From Pseudomonas sp. PB106 (GTDB taxonomy: Bacteria > Pseudomonadota > Gammaproteobacteria > Pseudomonadales > Pseudomonadaceae), in the NCBI RefSeq assembly GCF_009764645.1, contig NZ_RWIM01000151.1, positions 1 to 64,000 on the forward strand: a stretch of DNA of 64,000 bases, read 5' to 3'. The translations under genes and the position numbers were made by a program. Shown here piece by piece: positions 9,689-18,127 of the stretch; position 1 is the first letter of the stretch, and each line of letters begins with the position of its first letter. The notes under the pieces are model-generated. The model worked only from the letters and a program-made list of their open reading frames with translations, was not told where the DNA came from and did not search any database.

Positions 9689-9982
9689 ATGTCGCGTTCT
9701 GCCTGGTCCCTGTTTGCCTACCAACTGATCGAGCCTGACGAGCAGCTGGATCTGTTCGCCTGCCAGGAAGTGCGGGTGCATCTGGTGACGCGTCAGCTGG
9801 AACTCGGTGGCTCGGCTGATCGCACGCTGTGCGGCAGCCTGCTGCCGGCGCAACCGCGCTGGTCGAGTGTGGATCGCCGGGTGTTCCAGGATCAGCGTTT
9901 GTGTTCGCTGTGCCGGGCGATTCTGGAGTCGCAGAAGCGTGGCACCTCGCCGATCTGGCCTGAGCTGCGTTTCGAGCTTTAA
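9689..9982 (+). CDS. Small Cys-containing protein of unknown function
   Basis: A 97-aa protein starting at ATG 9689 after a GGAG site. It contains four cysteines: one in LFACQEVRV, one in RTLCGSLLP and a CxxC pair in RLCSLCRAIL. This would suit a small zinc ribbon, although the spacing is not a motif I know. There is no signal peptide or membrane segment. It follows tesA by 57 bases and is probably co-transcribed. Its last codons read into a REP element whose TAAGATCAAAAGATC supplies the stop codon. I cannot assign a function. Confidence 0.72.
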   Translation: MSRSAWSLFAYQLIEPDEQLDLFACQEVRVHLVTRQLELGGSADRTLCGSLLPAQPRWSSVDRRVFQDQRLCSLCRAILESQKRGTSPIWPELRFEL

Positions 9983-9986
9983 GATC

Positions 9987-10062
9987 AAAAGATCGCAGCC
10001 TGCGGCGGCTCCTACAAGTGCACGCGTTTCCTTGTAGGGTCTGCCGCAGGCTGCGATCTTTT
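9987..10062. repeat. REP doublet (GATCGCAG family)
   Basis: AAAAGATCGCAGCCTGCGGC at the left and the complementary CTGCGATCTTTT at the right. The inner arms have drifted (GTAGGGTCTGC instead of GTAGGAGCTGC). The preceding gene stops in the TAAGATC that precedes the element. Confidence 0.85.
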
Positions 10063-10163
10063 CAAGGCCTGACGCGGTCCATCGGCCTGTCTCCCCGAAT
10101 ATTCAAAGTGCGGTGTACAATCGCGCTCTTATACCCTTGATGATCATGCGAAGGATTTTCCGG

Positions 10164-11132
10164 ATGTTGCCGCGCTTTCCCGCCGTCACCCGCTGCCTGT
10201 CACTTGCCGCCCTGTGTGTGGCCGGTCCCGTTGCTGCATTGGAGTTCCCCCTGCCACCGCCCGGTGAAGACATCATCGGCCAGGTCCAGGTGATCAAAGC
10301 CAAGTACGAAGATACCTTCGCGGATCTGGGCACCACCTACGATCTGGGTTATTCGGAAATGGTCGCGGCCAACCCGGGCGTCGACGCCTGGTTGCCGGGT
10401 GCAGGCACCGAAATCGTCCTGCCGACGCGTTTCATCCTGCCGCCGGGCCCGCGTGAAGGCATCGTCATCAACCTGGCTGAATACCGCCTTTACTACTACC
10501 CGAAAGGCAAGAACACGGTGTACACCTTCCCGCTGGGTATCGGCCGTGAAGGTTGGGGTTCGCCGATCGCGCACACCACGATCACCGCGAAGACGCCGAA
10601 TCCGACCTGGACGCCTCCTGCCTCGATCAAGGCTGAACACGCCGCCGACGGCGATCCGCTGCCAAACGTGGTGCCGGCCGGTCCTGACAACCCGCTGGGG
10701 CCGTTCAAGTTCACGCTGGGCACGCCGGGCTACCTGATTCACGGCTCGAACAAGAAGTTCGGCATCGGCATGCGCACCAGCCACGGCTGCTTCCGCATGT
10801 TCAACAACAACGTGCTGGAAATGGCTGGAATGGTGCCGGTCGGGACGTCAGTGCGCATTCTCAACGACGCATACAAGTTCGGTCGCAGCAACGGCAAGGT
10901 CTATCTGGAAGCGCACACGCCGATCGACGACAAGGGCAACCCGTCCGTGGTCGACAAACACACGGCGGTGATCAACGCCATGCTCAAGCGTGAAGACATC
11001 ACCAACAACCTGCGCATGAACTGGGATGTGGTGCGTGATGTGGTCGCAGCCGAAGATGGTCTGCCTACCGAAATCGGCACGCCGAGTGCAGCGGCGCCGA
11101 TGGTATCGAGCACGCCGGTCGAGTTGCAGTAA
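10164..11132 (+). CDS. L,D-transpeptidase (ErfK/YbiS family)
   Basis: Periplasmic Cys-dependent transpeptidase of the YkuD fold, 322 aa. It would cross-link peptidoglycan or attach the OprI/Lpp lipoprotein to it. ATG 10164 follows AAGGA by 8 bases and opens a signal peptide ending near GPVAALEF. A LysM-like region (TTYDLGYSEMVAANPGVDAW) occupies residues about 58-90. The catalytic signature is HGSNKKFGIGMRTSHGCFRM with Cys209. The gene immediately next to it, facing it, is oprI, the major peptidoglycan-linked lipoprotein, which makes lipoprotein anchoring a reasonable but unproven role. Confidence 0.93.
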   Translation: MLPRFPAVTRCLSLAALCVAGPVAALEFPLPPPGEDIIGQVQVIKAKYEDTFADLGTTYDLGYSEMVAANPGVDAWLPGAGTEIVLPTRFILPPGPREGIVINLAEYRLYYYPKGKNTVYTFPLGIGREGWGSPIAHTTITAKTPNPTWTPPASIKAEHAADGDPLPNVVPAGPDNPLGPFKFTLGTPGYLIHGSNKKFGIGMRTSHGCFRMFNNNVLEMAGMVPVGTSVRILNDAYKFGRSNGKVYLEAHTPIDDKGNPSVVDKHTAVINAMLKREDITNNLRMNWDVVRDVVAAEDGLPTEIGTPSAAAPMVSSTPVELQ

Positions 11133-11142
11133 CCGGTCTGCC

Positions 11143-11180
11143 AAAACCCGCCGATGCTTTAAGCGTCGGCGGGTTTTTTA
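11143..11180 (+). terminator. Intrinsic terminator of the L,D-transpeptidase gene
   Basis: AAACCCGCCGATGCTT pairs with AAGCGTCGGCGGGTTT to give a 16-bp stem followed by a T run, 11 bases after the stop codon. Confidence 0.92.
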
Positions 11181-11204
11181 TTGCCCGGACAAAAGCATCA
11201 GGCA

Positions 11205-11237
11205 CAAAAAAGCCGACCCAAAAAATGGGTCGGCTTG
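11205..11237 (-). terminator. Intrinsic terminator of oprI
   Basis: AAGCCGACCCA and TGGGTCGGCTT form an 11-bp perfect stem with a 5-base loop. The A run at 11206-11211 becomes the U tail on the minus strand, 20 bases after the oprI stop. Confidence 0.92.
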
Positions 11238-11257
11238 ATAACAATCCCGAAGGACTA

Positions 11258-11509
11258 TTACTTGCGGCTAGCTTTTTCCAGCATGCGCAGAGCACGCTCG
11301 TTAGCTTCGTCAGCAGTCTGTTGTGCTTTTTGAGCAGCAGCCAGAGCTTCATCAGCTTTACGGTAAGCTTCGTCTGCACGAGCCTGGGAGCGAGCAGCTG
11401 CGTCTTCAGTAGCGGTCAGACGTGCTTCGGTTTCTTTCGATGCGCTGCTGCAACCGGTAGCCAGAACTGCGGCCAGAGCCAGAGCAGAGAATTTCAGAAC
11501 GTTGTTCAT
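11258..11509 (-). CDS. oprI: Major outer-membrane lipoprotein OprI
   Basis: An 83-aa Lpp-type lipoprotein that tethers the outer membrane to peptidoglycan. A lipobox lies at [12 protein letters not shown] with lipidated Cys20. The mature part is an alanine-rich heptad coiled coil ([20 protein letters not shown]) that ends in [13 protein letters not shown], whose terminal lysine is the usual peptidoglycan link. The start is ATG 11509 with a strong AAGGGG site 4-5 bases upstream. An in-frame upstream reading (MKGNT) is rejected because it overlaps that ribosome site. The length equals that of known OprI. Expected to be one of the most abundant proteins in the cell. Confidence 0.97.
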   Translation of the reverse strand: MNNVLKFSALALAAVLATGCSSASKETEARLTATEDAAARSQARADEAYRKADEALAAAQKAQQTADEANERALRMLEKASRK

Positions 11510-11548
11510 CGTGTTCCCCTTCAAGGACTTTCAAATTAAGTGGCTGTC

Positions 11549-11564
11549 TCCTCACGATTGAGGA
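11549..11564 (-). other. Hairpin in the oprI 5' leader
   Basis: TCCTCA, loop CGAT, TGAGGA: a perfect 6-bp stem 40 bases upstream of the oprI start, within the predicted untranslated leader. It could stabilise this abundant mRNA; the role is inferred. Confidence 0.5.
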
Positions 11565-11578
11565 AATAGCCGGCGTAC

Positions 11579-11606
11579 ATACTACCCATTACTTGTAGTA
11601 AGTAAA
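11579..11606 (-). promoter_or_regulatory. Probable oprI promoter
   Basis: On the minus strand, TTTACT (11606-11601) lies 16 bases before TAGTAT (11584-11579), followed by about 70 bases of leader to the oprI start. The spacing and AT-rich upstream DNA (11607-11700) fit a strong sigma-70 promoter. Confidence 0.5.
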
Positions 11607-11837
11607 CTGACGTAGCGCAAGAAGCAAAAAAAATTGTAGGCGCTGATTCTTTTTCGAGCAACTTTTAACTGCGTTGTATAAAAAATATCCAGCTGCAAGC
11701 CCCGCGCAGAGCGAGTTAATGAGAAAAAGTTCCCGCTTTCATGTGTTGTTTTCGCAGTTTTGTCTAAAGTCTTTCTAGATGAATTCGTCCACACTTTTGT
11801 TCCGATTTTGCGTGCTGCTTCGCTTATCTTTGTCCAT

Positions 11838-11923
11838 GTTGAGGTGACTTTAAAAAAGGTTGCACGTCTTAAGTCTCAACATCCGGCGATGTTCAGGTGA
11901 GCAACCCGGGAAGATCTTTTCCC
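11838..11923 (+). ncRNA. Candidate structured RNA or leader (unassigned)
   Basis: Three inverted repeats follow one another. GTTGAG-gtg-ACTT (11838-11850) pairs with AAGTCTCAAC (11871-11880). AACATC (11878-11883) pairs with GATGTT (11888-11893) across a CGGC loop, and is an alternative to the first pairing at its edge. GGGAA (11908-11912) pairs with TTCCC (11919-11923). This density of pairing in a non-coding stretch suggests a small RNA or a leader of the GNAT-like gene at 12149. I do not recognise an Rfam family. Confidence 0.35.
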
Positions 11924-12148
11924 CTGCCACCTCTGCGTCCATCGGAGCAACCCCCGTCAACCGTCTTGATGACGAGCGCACCTTGAGCATTTTCGCCATT
12001 GGTGCCTACTATTTATCAGGTGCTCGGTTGCGCGAGATCGGTGTGGCTCTTCTCGGTGTCCATCAGGCACGGGGTGGCGTAGATGTTCCTTCGCCGGAAA
12101 AACATCGGTAAGGTAGGGGTCAGAATCCAAGACCCGCGAGGAGTAGTG

Positions 12149-12430
12149 ATGAGCGAGGCGTTGTCCATCCACCATGACCAGGCTGGTCATCAGTTCGAGA
12201 CCACTGTGGACGGTCATCGTGCCTATCTGACCTATATGGATCTGGGGAAACAGACCCTGGATATCTATCGCACATTTGTGCCCAACGCCCTGCGTGGCCG
12301 CGGCATTGCCGCTGCGCTGACCGAAAGCGCGCTGCAATACGCCGAGGAAATGGGCTACACGGTGATCCCGTCGTGTTCCTACGTCGAGCGCTACATGGAA
12401 CGTCACCAGCGCCGCGCCGCCAAGATCTGA
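12149..12430 (+). CDS. GNAT-like N-acetyltransferase (NATD1/YidJ type)
   Basis: A 93-aa single-domain protein of the short GCN5-related acetyltransferase class. The acetyl-CoA binding segment VPNALRGRGIAAALTESAL sits at residues about 49-67, and GYTVIPSCSYVERYMERH closes the fold. The start ATG 12149 has a GAGGAG site 5 bases before it; the frame open to 12083 is not used. Substrate unknown. It ends just before a bidirectional terminator shared with the convergent DAHP synthase gene. Confidence 0.85.
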   Translation: MSEALSIHHDQAGHQFETTVDGHRAYLTYMDLGKQTLDIYRTFVPNALRGRGIAAALTESALQYAEEMGYTVIPSCSYVERYMERHQRRAAKI

Positions 12431-12441
12431 ATCGCACACAC

Positions 12442-12473
12442 AAAAACGCCGGGCAATGCCCGGCGTTTTTTTA
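12442..12473. terminator. Bidirectional terminator between GNAT-like gene and aroF
   Basis: AAAACGCCGGGCA and TGCCCGGCGTTTT form a 13-bp stem. The A run on the left serves the minus-strand gene and the T run on the right the plus-strand gene. Confidence 0.9.
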
Positions 12474-12490
12474 TGCCTGCGAAACGTTGA

Positions 12491-13567
12491 TCAGCTGCGC
12501 TGACGTTTCGGCAACACGTCCTTGAGCTTGGCGTGCATGCTGCGCAGGGTGTTCTCGGTGGCAGACCAGTCGATGCACGCATCGGTGATCGACACGCCAT
12601 ATTGCAGGTCGGCAAGGTCTTTCGGAATCGCCTGGCAGCCCCAGTTCAGGTGACTTTCGACCATCAGGCCGATAATCGATTGGTTGCCTTCGAGGATCTG
12701 GTTGGCAACGTTTTCCATCACCAGCGGTTGCAGGGCCGGATCCTTGTTGGAGTTGGCGTGGCTGCAGTCGACCATGATGTTCGGCTTGATCTTGGCCTTG
12801 TCCAGCGCCTGTTCGCACAGGGCAACGCTGACCGAATCGTAGTTCGGCTTGCCATTGCCACCGCGCAGCACCACGTGACCGTAAGCGTTGCCTTTGGTGG
12901 TGACGATGGACACGCCACCTTCCTGGTTGATACCGAGGAAGCGGTGCGGGCTGGAGACCGACTGCAGGGCGTTGATCGCCACGGTCAGGCCGCCGTCGGT
13001 GCCGTTCTTGAAGCCGACCGCCGAGGACAGGCCAGAGGCCATTTCACGGTGAGTCTGCGATTCGGTGGTGCGCGCGCCGATGGCCGACCAGCTGATCAGA
13101 TCCTGCAGATACTGCGGGGAGATCGGATCGAGGGCTTCGGTGGCGGTCGGCAAGCCTTTTTCGGCCAGATCCAGCAGCAACTGGCGACCGATATGCAAGC
13201 CGTCCTGAATCTTGAACGAGTCGTCCAGATATGGATCGTTGATCAGGCCTTTCCAGCCGACGGTGGTGCGCGGCTTTTCGAAATACACACGCATGACCAG
13301 ATACAGGGTGTCGGAGACTTCCTCCGCCAGCACCTTGAGGCGATCGGCGTATTCGTGGGCAGCCTTGATGTCGTGGATCGAGCACGGGCCGATCACTACG
13401 AACAGACGGTGGTCGGTGCCATCAAGAATGTTGCGAATGACTTCGCGGCCCTTGGTAACGGTGCGCAGGGCAGCGTCGCTCAGAGGGATATCACGCTTGA
13501 GCTGATCGGGAGTGATCAGGGTCTCGTTAGAGGCGACGTTTAGGTCGTTGATCGGTAAATCAGCCAT
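12491..13567 (-). CDS. aroF: 3-deoxy-7-phosphoheptulonate synthase, class I (AroF/G type)
   Basis: Condenses phosphoenolpyruvate and erythrose-4-phosphate, the first step of the shikimate pathway, in the cytoplasm. The 358 residues have the class I signatures: VVIGPCSIHDIKAAHEYA with the metal-binding Cys, RVYFEKPRTTVGWKGLINDP, IGARTTESQTHREMASGLS, FKNGTDG, and VDCSHANSNKD. It begins at ATG 13567. Class I enzymes are inhibited by single aromatic amino acids, but which one cannot be decided by eye. A class II isoenzyme is encoded at 26.5-27.9 kb. Confidence 0.95.
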   Translation of the reverse strand: MADLPINDLNVASNETLITPDQLKRDIPLSDAALRTVTKGREVIRNILDGTDHRLFVVIGPCSIHDIKAAHEYADRLKVLAEEVSDTLYLVMRVYFEKPRTTVGWKGLINDPYLDDSFKIQDGLHIGRQLLLDLAEKGLPTATEALDPISPQYLQDLISWSAIGARTTESQTHREMASGLSSAVGFKNGTDGGLTVAINALQSVSSPHRFLGINQEGGVSIVTTKGNAYGHVVLRGGNGKPNYDSVSVALCEQALDKAKIKPNIMVDCSHANSNKDPALQPLVMENVANQILEGNQSIIGLMVESHLNWGCQAIPKDLADLQYGVSITDACIDWSATENTLRSMHAKLKDVLPKRQRS

Positions 13568-13697
13568 CGTTTACTCGTCAGGTCACGGGTGCCGGCCGCC
13601 AGCGATCCCCGCGCGGCGGAGCACAGCAGATTTAAGCGCGTCGGGGAGCGGAACCTTAGCGCGTTAAGCGCCTGGTAGACAATGGGCAAAAGGTGCT

Positions 13698-14141
13698 TTA
13701 GTCCAGCGCTGGCTGCGCAAAAGCCTTGTGTACGCTGTCGTGGGAGAACTCGTCGGCGTGTTGCTCGACCCATTGCAGGGCCAGCGCCTGAATATCGTGC
13801 AAATCATCGTGGGCGTCATTCATGCGGCAGAAGCGCTCGATCTGACACACCTGCTCACCCATTCGCGCGCTGAACAGCGTCTGCTCATCGGTAAAGGCAA
13901 TGCCCACCAGGTAGCCTTTTTTGCGCCGCAGGCACCACGCTACATAGCCCGGATAACAGATGTCGGCATTCAGTGTCGGCATGCGCACTTGCAACGCCGT
14001 GCCGTGGCGCCAGGCACGGTGGTAATTGCAAGCGATGCCGCCGAGGCTGATAGTGTGCAGCTGTCGCCTGGAAATACACTCGGGCTTGAGTAACGTCAGT
14101 TCAACCGGCACTTCGTCCGGATGAGGAATGAAACGTCCCAT
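13698..14141 (-). CDS. PilZ-like domain protein
   Basis: A 147-aa protein starting at ATG 14141 after a GGGAG site; GTG 14147 is a poorer alternative. The pattern SRRQLHTISLGGIAC, then LQVRMP and YVAWCLRRKKGYLVGIAFTD follows a PilZ beta-barrel, the common c-di-GMP receiver. The D/N of the usual D/NxSxxG is replaced by Thr (TISLGG), so c-di-GMP binding is uncertain. A helical C-terminus follows (residues about 95-147). The start codon overlaps that of the divergent thioredoxin-like gene within CATG at 14139-14142. Confidence 0.72.
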   Translation of the reverse strand: MGRFIPHPDEVPVELTLLKPECISRRQLHTISLGGIACNYHRAWRHGTALQVRMPTLNADICYPGYVAWCLRRKKGYLVGIAFTDEQTLFSARMGEQVCQIERFCRMNDAHDDLHDIQALALQWVEQHADEFSHDSVHKAFAQPALD

Positions 14142-14526
14142 GAGCACAGACTCCCTGTGTCAGCCATTTGACATTGTTTCCCCCAGTATAGTGGTCGAAT
14201 CCGAACTGACCGATTTCGACGCTGACCAACGGCTATTGGCGATGAGCGGCGTTTCGCTGGTGATTTTCACCAGCGTCGGCTGCGCCAGTTGCCGCTATGC
14301 CCGCGAAGTATTGCCGGGGATGGTATTGGCGGTTGATCACCTTTGCTGGATAGATGCCGGTGACAACGGCGGGCTGGTCGAGCGTTATCAGGTCTTTCAT
14401 TTGCCGGCGTTGTTTGTGGTGCGCGACGGCGAGTTCTTTGGGGCATTGCACACACGCCTGACTGCCGATGCACTCAACGAGGCATTGGCGCAGGCTCTGG
14501 GTCGAATTGCAGAGGAGTTGCCATGA
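14140..14526 (+). CDS. Thioredoxin-like protein
   Basis: A 128-aa protein (from ATG 14140; ATG 14128 would add MKRP) with the thioredoxin fold. The strand VSLVIFTSVGCASCRYAREV carries a CxxC redox motif (CASC), followed by a cis-proline segment VFHLPALFVVRDGEFFG. There is no signal peptide, so it is probably cytoplasmic. A GAGGA site lies 12 bases before ATG 14140. It overlaps the next gene by ATGA, suggesting coupled translation with the PanE-like reductase. Confidence 0.85.
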   Translation: MSTDSLCQPFDIVSPSIVVESELTDFDADQRLLAMSGVSLVIFTSVGCASCRYAREVLPGMVLAVDHLCWIDAGDNGGLVERYQVFHLPALFVVRDGEFFGALHTRLTADALNEALAQALGRIAEELP

Positions 14527-15494
14527 TGGGGGCAGTGAATAAACCGGGCTTTGATAAGCCGAAAGTGGGGATTATCGGCACCGGTGCAATTGGTGGTTTC
14601 TACGGGGTGATGCTGGCGCGCGCCGGTTTCGATGTGCACTTTCTGTTGCGCAGCGAGTTCTCGGCGGTGGCCGAGCGCGGTTTGCAGGTCAACAGCGCGG
14701 TGCATGGCCCGCTGACGTTGAATCCGGTGCAGGCCTATTCTTCGGCTGAAGACATGCCCAAGTGCGACTGGCTGTTGGTCGGGGCGAAAACCACCAGCAA
14801 TGCCGGTCTGGCGCCTTCTATCATTCAAGCGGCCAAACCCGATGCGAAAGTGCTGGTGCTGCAAAACGGCCTCGATGTCGAAGACGACTTGCGTGAGCTG
14901 TTGCCCGACTCCCTGCATCTGCTCGGCGGCTTGTGCCTGATTTGCGTGCATCGCGAAGGGCCGGGGCAAGTCACCCATCAAGCCTTGGGCGCGGTGAACG
15001 TCGGTTATCACAGTGGCCCGGCCGTCGATGATGTTGCCCGTATGGCAATTGTCGAAGAGGGCTCAGGCCTGTTCCGCGCCGCCGGTCTTGATTCCCAGGC
15101 AATGCCCAATCTGCAACAGGCGCGCTGGCAGAAACTGGTGTGGAATATTCCCTACAACGGCTTGTCGGTGCTGCTCGGCGCCGGCACCACACCGCTGATG
15201 GCCGATGCCGACAGCCGCGCATCGATTCAGGCATTGATGGCTGAAGTGGTGCAGGGTGCCAAGGCGTGTGGGCATGACATGCCACCGGGTTACGCCGGAT
15301 TTCTGTTGAGCATGACGGAAAAAATGCCCGACTATTGGCCGAGCATGTACCACGATTTTTTACACAAGCGACCGCTGGAACTTGAGGCAATTTACGCCCG
15401 GCCACTGGCGGCGGCGAAAGCGGCAGGCTATGAGCTGCCGCGCATCGAAGCGCTGTACCGCAATTTGCGTTTTATCGACCGACGCAACGTTTAG
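14523..15494 (+). CDS. 2-dehydropantoate 2-reductase-like protein (PanE/ApbA family)
   Basis: An NADP-dependent ketopantoate reductase-family enzyme, 323 aa. The N-terminal Rossmann motif is VGIIGTGAIGGFYGVMLARA (residues about 12-31), with NADP-contacting LVGAKTTSNA and VLVLQNGLDVEDDL. The C-terminal helical domain includes WQKLVWNIPYNGLSVLLG with the conserved Lys and Asn, and PSMYHDFLHKRPLELEAIY. Family members make pantoate for coenzyme A, but pseudomonads carry several paralogues and this one may use another 2-ketoacid. The ATG overlaps the stop of the thioredoxin-like gene. Confidence 0.85.
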   Translation: MMGAVNKPGFDKPKVGIIGTGAIGGFYGVMLARAGFDVHFLLRSEFSAVAERGLQVNSAVHGPLTLNPVQAYSSAEDMPKCDWLLVGAKTTSNAGLAPSIIQAAKPDAKVLVLQNGLDVEDDLRELLPDSLHLLGGLCLICVHREGPGQVTHQALGAVNVGYHSGPAVDDVARMAIVEEGSGLFRAAGLDSQAMPNLQQARWQKLVWNIPYNGLSVLLGAGTTPLMADADSRASIQALMAEVVQGAKACGHDMPPGYAGFLLSMTEKMPDYWPSMYHDFLHKRPLELEAIYARPLAAAKAAGYELPRIEALYRNLRFIDRRNV

Positions 15495-15522
15495 GTCGGT
15501 TTTTTTGTAGGCGGGGGAAGGC

Positions 15523-16428
15523 ATGGCCAAGAACATCGATGACAAACTGGTGCTGGCGATTTCGTCGCGTGCGCTGTTCGACCTGAGCGAGAGCCACAAG
15601 GTCTATCTGTCGAGCGGCGTCGAAGCGTATCGGCAATATCAGATCGAGCACGAAGACGAAATTCTCGCACCCGGCGATGCGTTCCCGCTGGTGGAAAAAC
15701 TTCTGGCACTCAACAGTCGCCTCGGCCGTGCGCGGGTCGAGGTGATTCTGGTCTCGCGCAACAGCGCCGATACCGGGCTGCGCGTATTCAACTCGATTCA
15801 CCATTACGGGCTGGCGATTTCCCGGGCGGCGTTTGTCGGCGGGCGCAGTCCGTATCCGTATTTGAAAGCCTTCGGCTGCGACTTGTTTCTGTCGACTCAT
15901 GCCGAGGATGTGCGCGCGGCACTGGACGCCGGTTTCGCCGCTGCGACAATTCTGTCCGGTGGCGCCAGTCGCGCGGCCAGCGACGAGTTGCGTATCGCCT
16001 TCGATGGCGACGCAGTGATCTTTTCCGACGAGTCGGAGCGCGTCTATCAGTCCGGTGGGCTGGAAGCGTTTCAGGCCAAAGAGCGCGAAGCGGCCCGCGA
16101 ACCTCTGCGCGGCGGCCCATTCAAAGGCTTTCTGGCGGCGCTCAATTTGCTCCAGCGCGAATTTCCCGACGACGATTGCCCGATCCGCACGGCGCTGGTC
16201 ACCGCGCGCTCGGCACCGGCCCATGAGCGGGTGATCCGCACGTTGCGCGAATGGGATATCCGTCTCGACGAGTCTTTGTTTCTCGGTGGCCTGACCAAAT
16301 CGGCCTTTCTCGAAGCGTTCGCTGCCGACGTGTTTTTCGATGATCAGGCCGGCCATTGCGAACTCGCCCGCGAAGTGGTTGCCACTGGCCATGTACCCCA
16401 CGGCATCAGCAACGAACCAGCGGTCTAA
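15523..16428 (+). CDS. Cytosolic 5'-nucleotidase family protein
   Basis: A 301-aa member of the 5'-nucleotidase family related to vertebrate NT5C1. It contains LVLAISSRALFDLSESHKVY at the N-terminus, KLLALNSRLGRARVEVILVS and HHYGLAISRAAFVGGRSPYP, then FSTHAEDV-like LFLSTHAEDVRAAL, and LDESLFLGGLTKSAFLEAFA with VFFDDQAGH near the end. It would dephosphorylate nucleoside monophosphates in the cytoplasm. It follows the PanE-like gene by 28 bases and may be in the same transcript. The start ATG 15523 is preceded by GGGGGAAGG. Confidence 0.87.
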   Translation: MAKNIDDKLVLAISSRALFDLSESHKVYLSSGVEAYRQYQIEHEDEILAPGDAFPLVEKLLALNSRLGRARVEVILVSRNSADTGLRVFNSIHHYGLAISRAAFVGGRSPYPYLKAFGCDLFLSTHAEDVRAALDAGFAAATILSGGASRAASDELRIAFDGDAVIFSDESERVYQSGGLEAFQAKEREAAREPLRGGPFKGFLAALNLLQREFPDDDCPIRTALVTARSAPAHERVIRTLREWDIRLDESLFLGGLTKSAFLEAFAADVFFDDQAGHCELAREVVATGHVPHGISNEPAV

Positions 16429-16526
16429 AGCCCAAACGGTTCAAGACGTTGCGCCACACGTCGTAGTCGTCAAGGCACTGCTAAGCTGAATCAAATCTCC
16501 GCCATGTTGGCTTGCGAGGAGGTCAT

Positions 16527-17030
16527 ATGATTCGTTCGATGCTGTATGCCACTGACCTCGGTCTGTACGCACCGTTAGTGATGCAGCATGCCCTGGCATT
16601 GGCGCGGACGTTCAATGCCGATTTGTATGTGGTGCACGCGGTTGAGCCGATGGGGCTTTTTGCCGAATCGGTGCTGCAGAGCTATCTCGATGAACAGGCA
16701 TTGAACGAATTTCACAGCCAGGGTCTTAAAACGGTCATCGCCAACATCGAGCAGCGAGTACTGGACAGTTTTCGCGAAGAGCTGGGGGAGGAGGGCGAGC
16801 AGGATCTGCAACGCATTCGCGCAGTTCGCGTTGTGCAGGGCGATCCGTCGCAGGTGATTCTCGACCAGGTGCAGAAGCTCTCGGTGGATTTGCTGATCGT
16901 AGGAAGCCACAGCCACGGGGTGGGCGCGGAGACGCCGTTGGGGCGCACGGCGGCTCGGGTCCTGCAGTTGGCCAAGGTGCCGGTTTATCTGGTGCCGTTG
17001 GTGGAGCGTCGGCGGCGGGAGGATCGCTGA
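16527..17030 (+). CDS. Universal stress protein (UspA family)
   Basis: A 167-aa single-domain UspA protein. It starts MIRSMLYATDLGLYAPLVMQ at ATG 16527 with a GAGGAGGT ribosome site. The ATP-binding motif of the family is visible as VGSHSHGVGAETPLGRTAAR (the G-2x-G-9x-G(S/T) pattern) near residues 130-149. An acidic helical insertion (FREELGEEGEQDLQRIR) sits before strand 4. Its role is stress survival in general; nothing here narrows it. Confidence 0.9.
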   Translation: MIRSMLYATDLGLYAPLVMQHALALARTFNADLYVVHAVEPMGLFAESVLQSYLDEQALNEFHSQGLKTVIANIEQRVLDSFREELGEEGEQDLQRIRAVRVVQGDPSQVILDQVQKLSVDLLIVGSHSHGVGAETPLGRTAARVLQLAKVPVYLVPLVERRRREDR

Positions 17031-17134
17031 AGCGGGAATAATGGCACTTTGATAAAAAAGTTCTAGATTTATTCTTCAAACCATTAATATAGTTATATAC
17101 CGTCGCTGATGCCCGTGGCGTCTACCTGCTTTGA

Positions 17135-18118
<984 letters not shown>

Positions 18119-18127
18119 TCCGTTGTC

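Larger units (their letters stand above)
11510..12148. other. Long AT-rich and structured intergenic region
   Basis: This 639-bp gap lies between oprI and the GNAT-like gene. The left part holds the oprI leader and promoter. From 11700 to 11830 the DNA is unusually AT-rich for this genome. From 11838 to 11923 there are three adjacent inverted repeats, reported separately. Two open frames of 70 and 83 codons can be read here, but they lack ribosome sites and coding character, so I do not call genes in it. Confidence 0.6.

Noticed and set aside
11582-12111. Two short open frames (70 and 83 codons) between oprI and the acetyltransferase gene
   Set aside because: They lie in AT-rich or strongly structured DNA, lack ribosome sites and have no coding character; the RNA-structure reading explains the second interval better.
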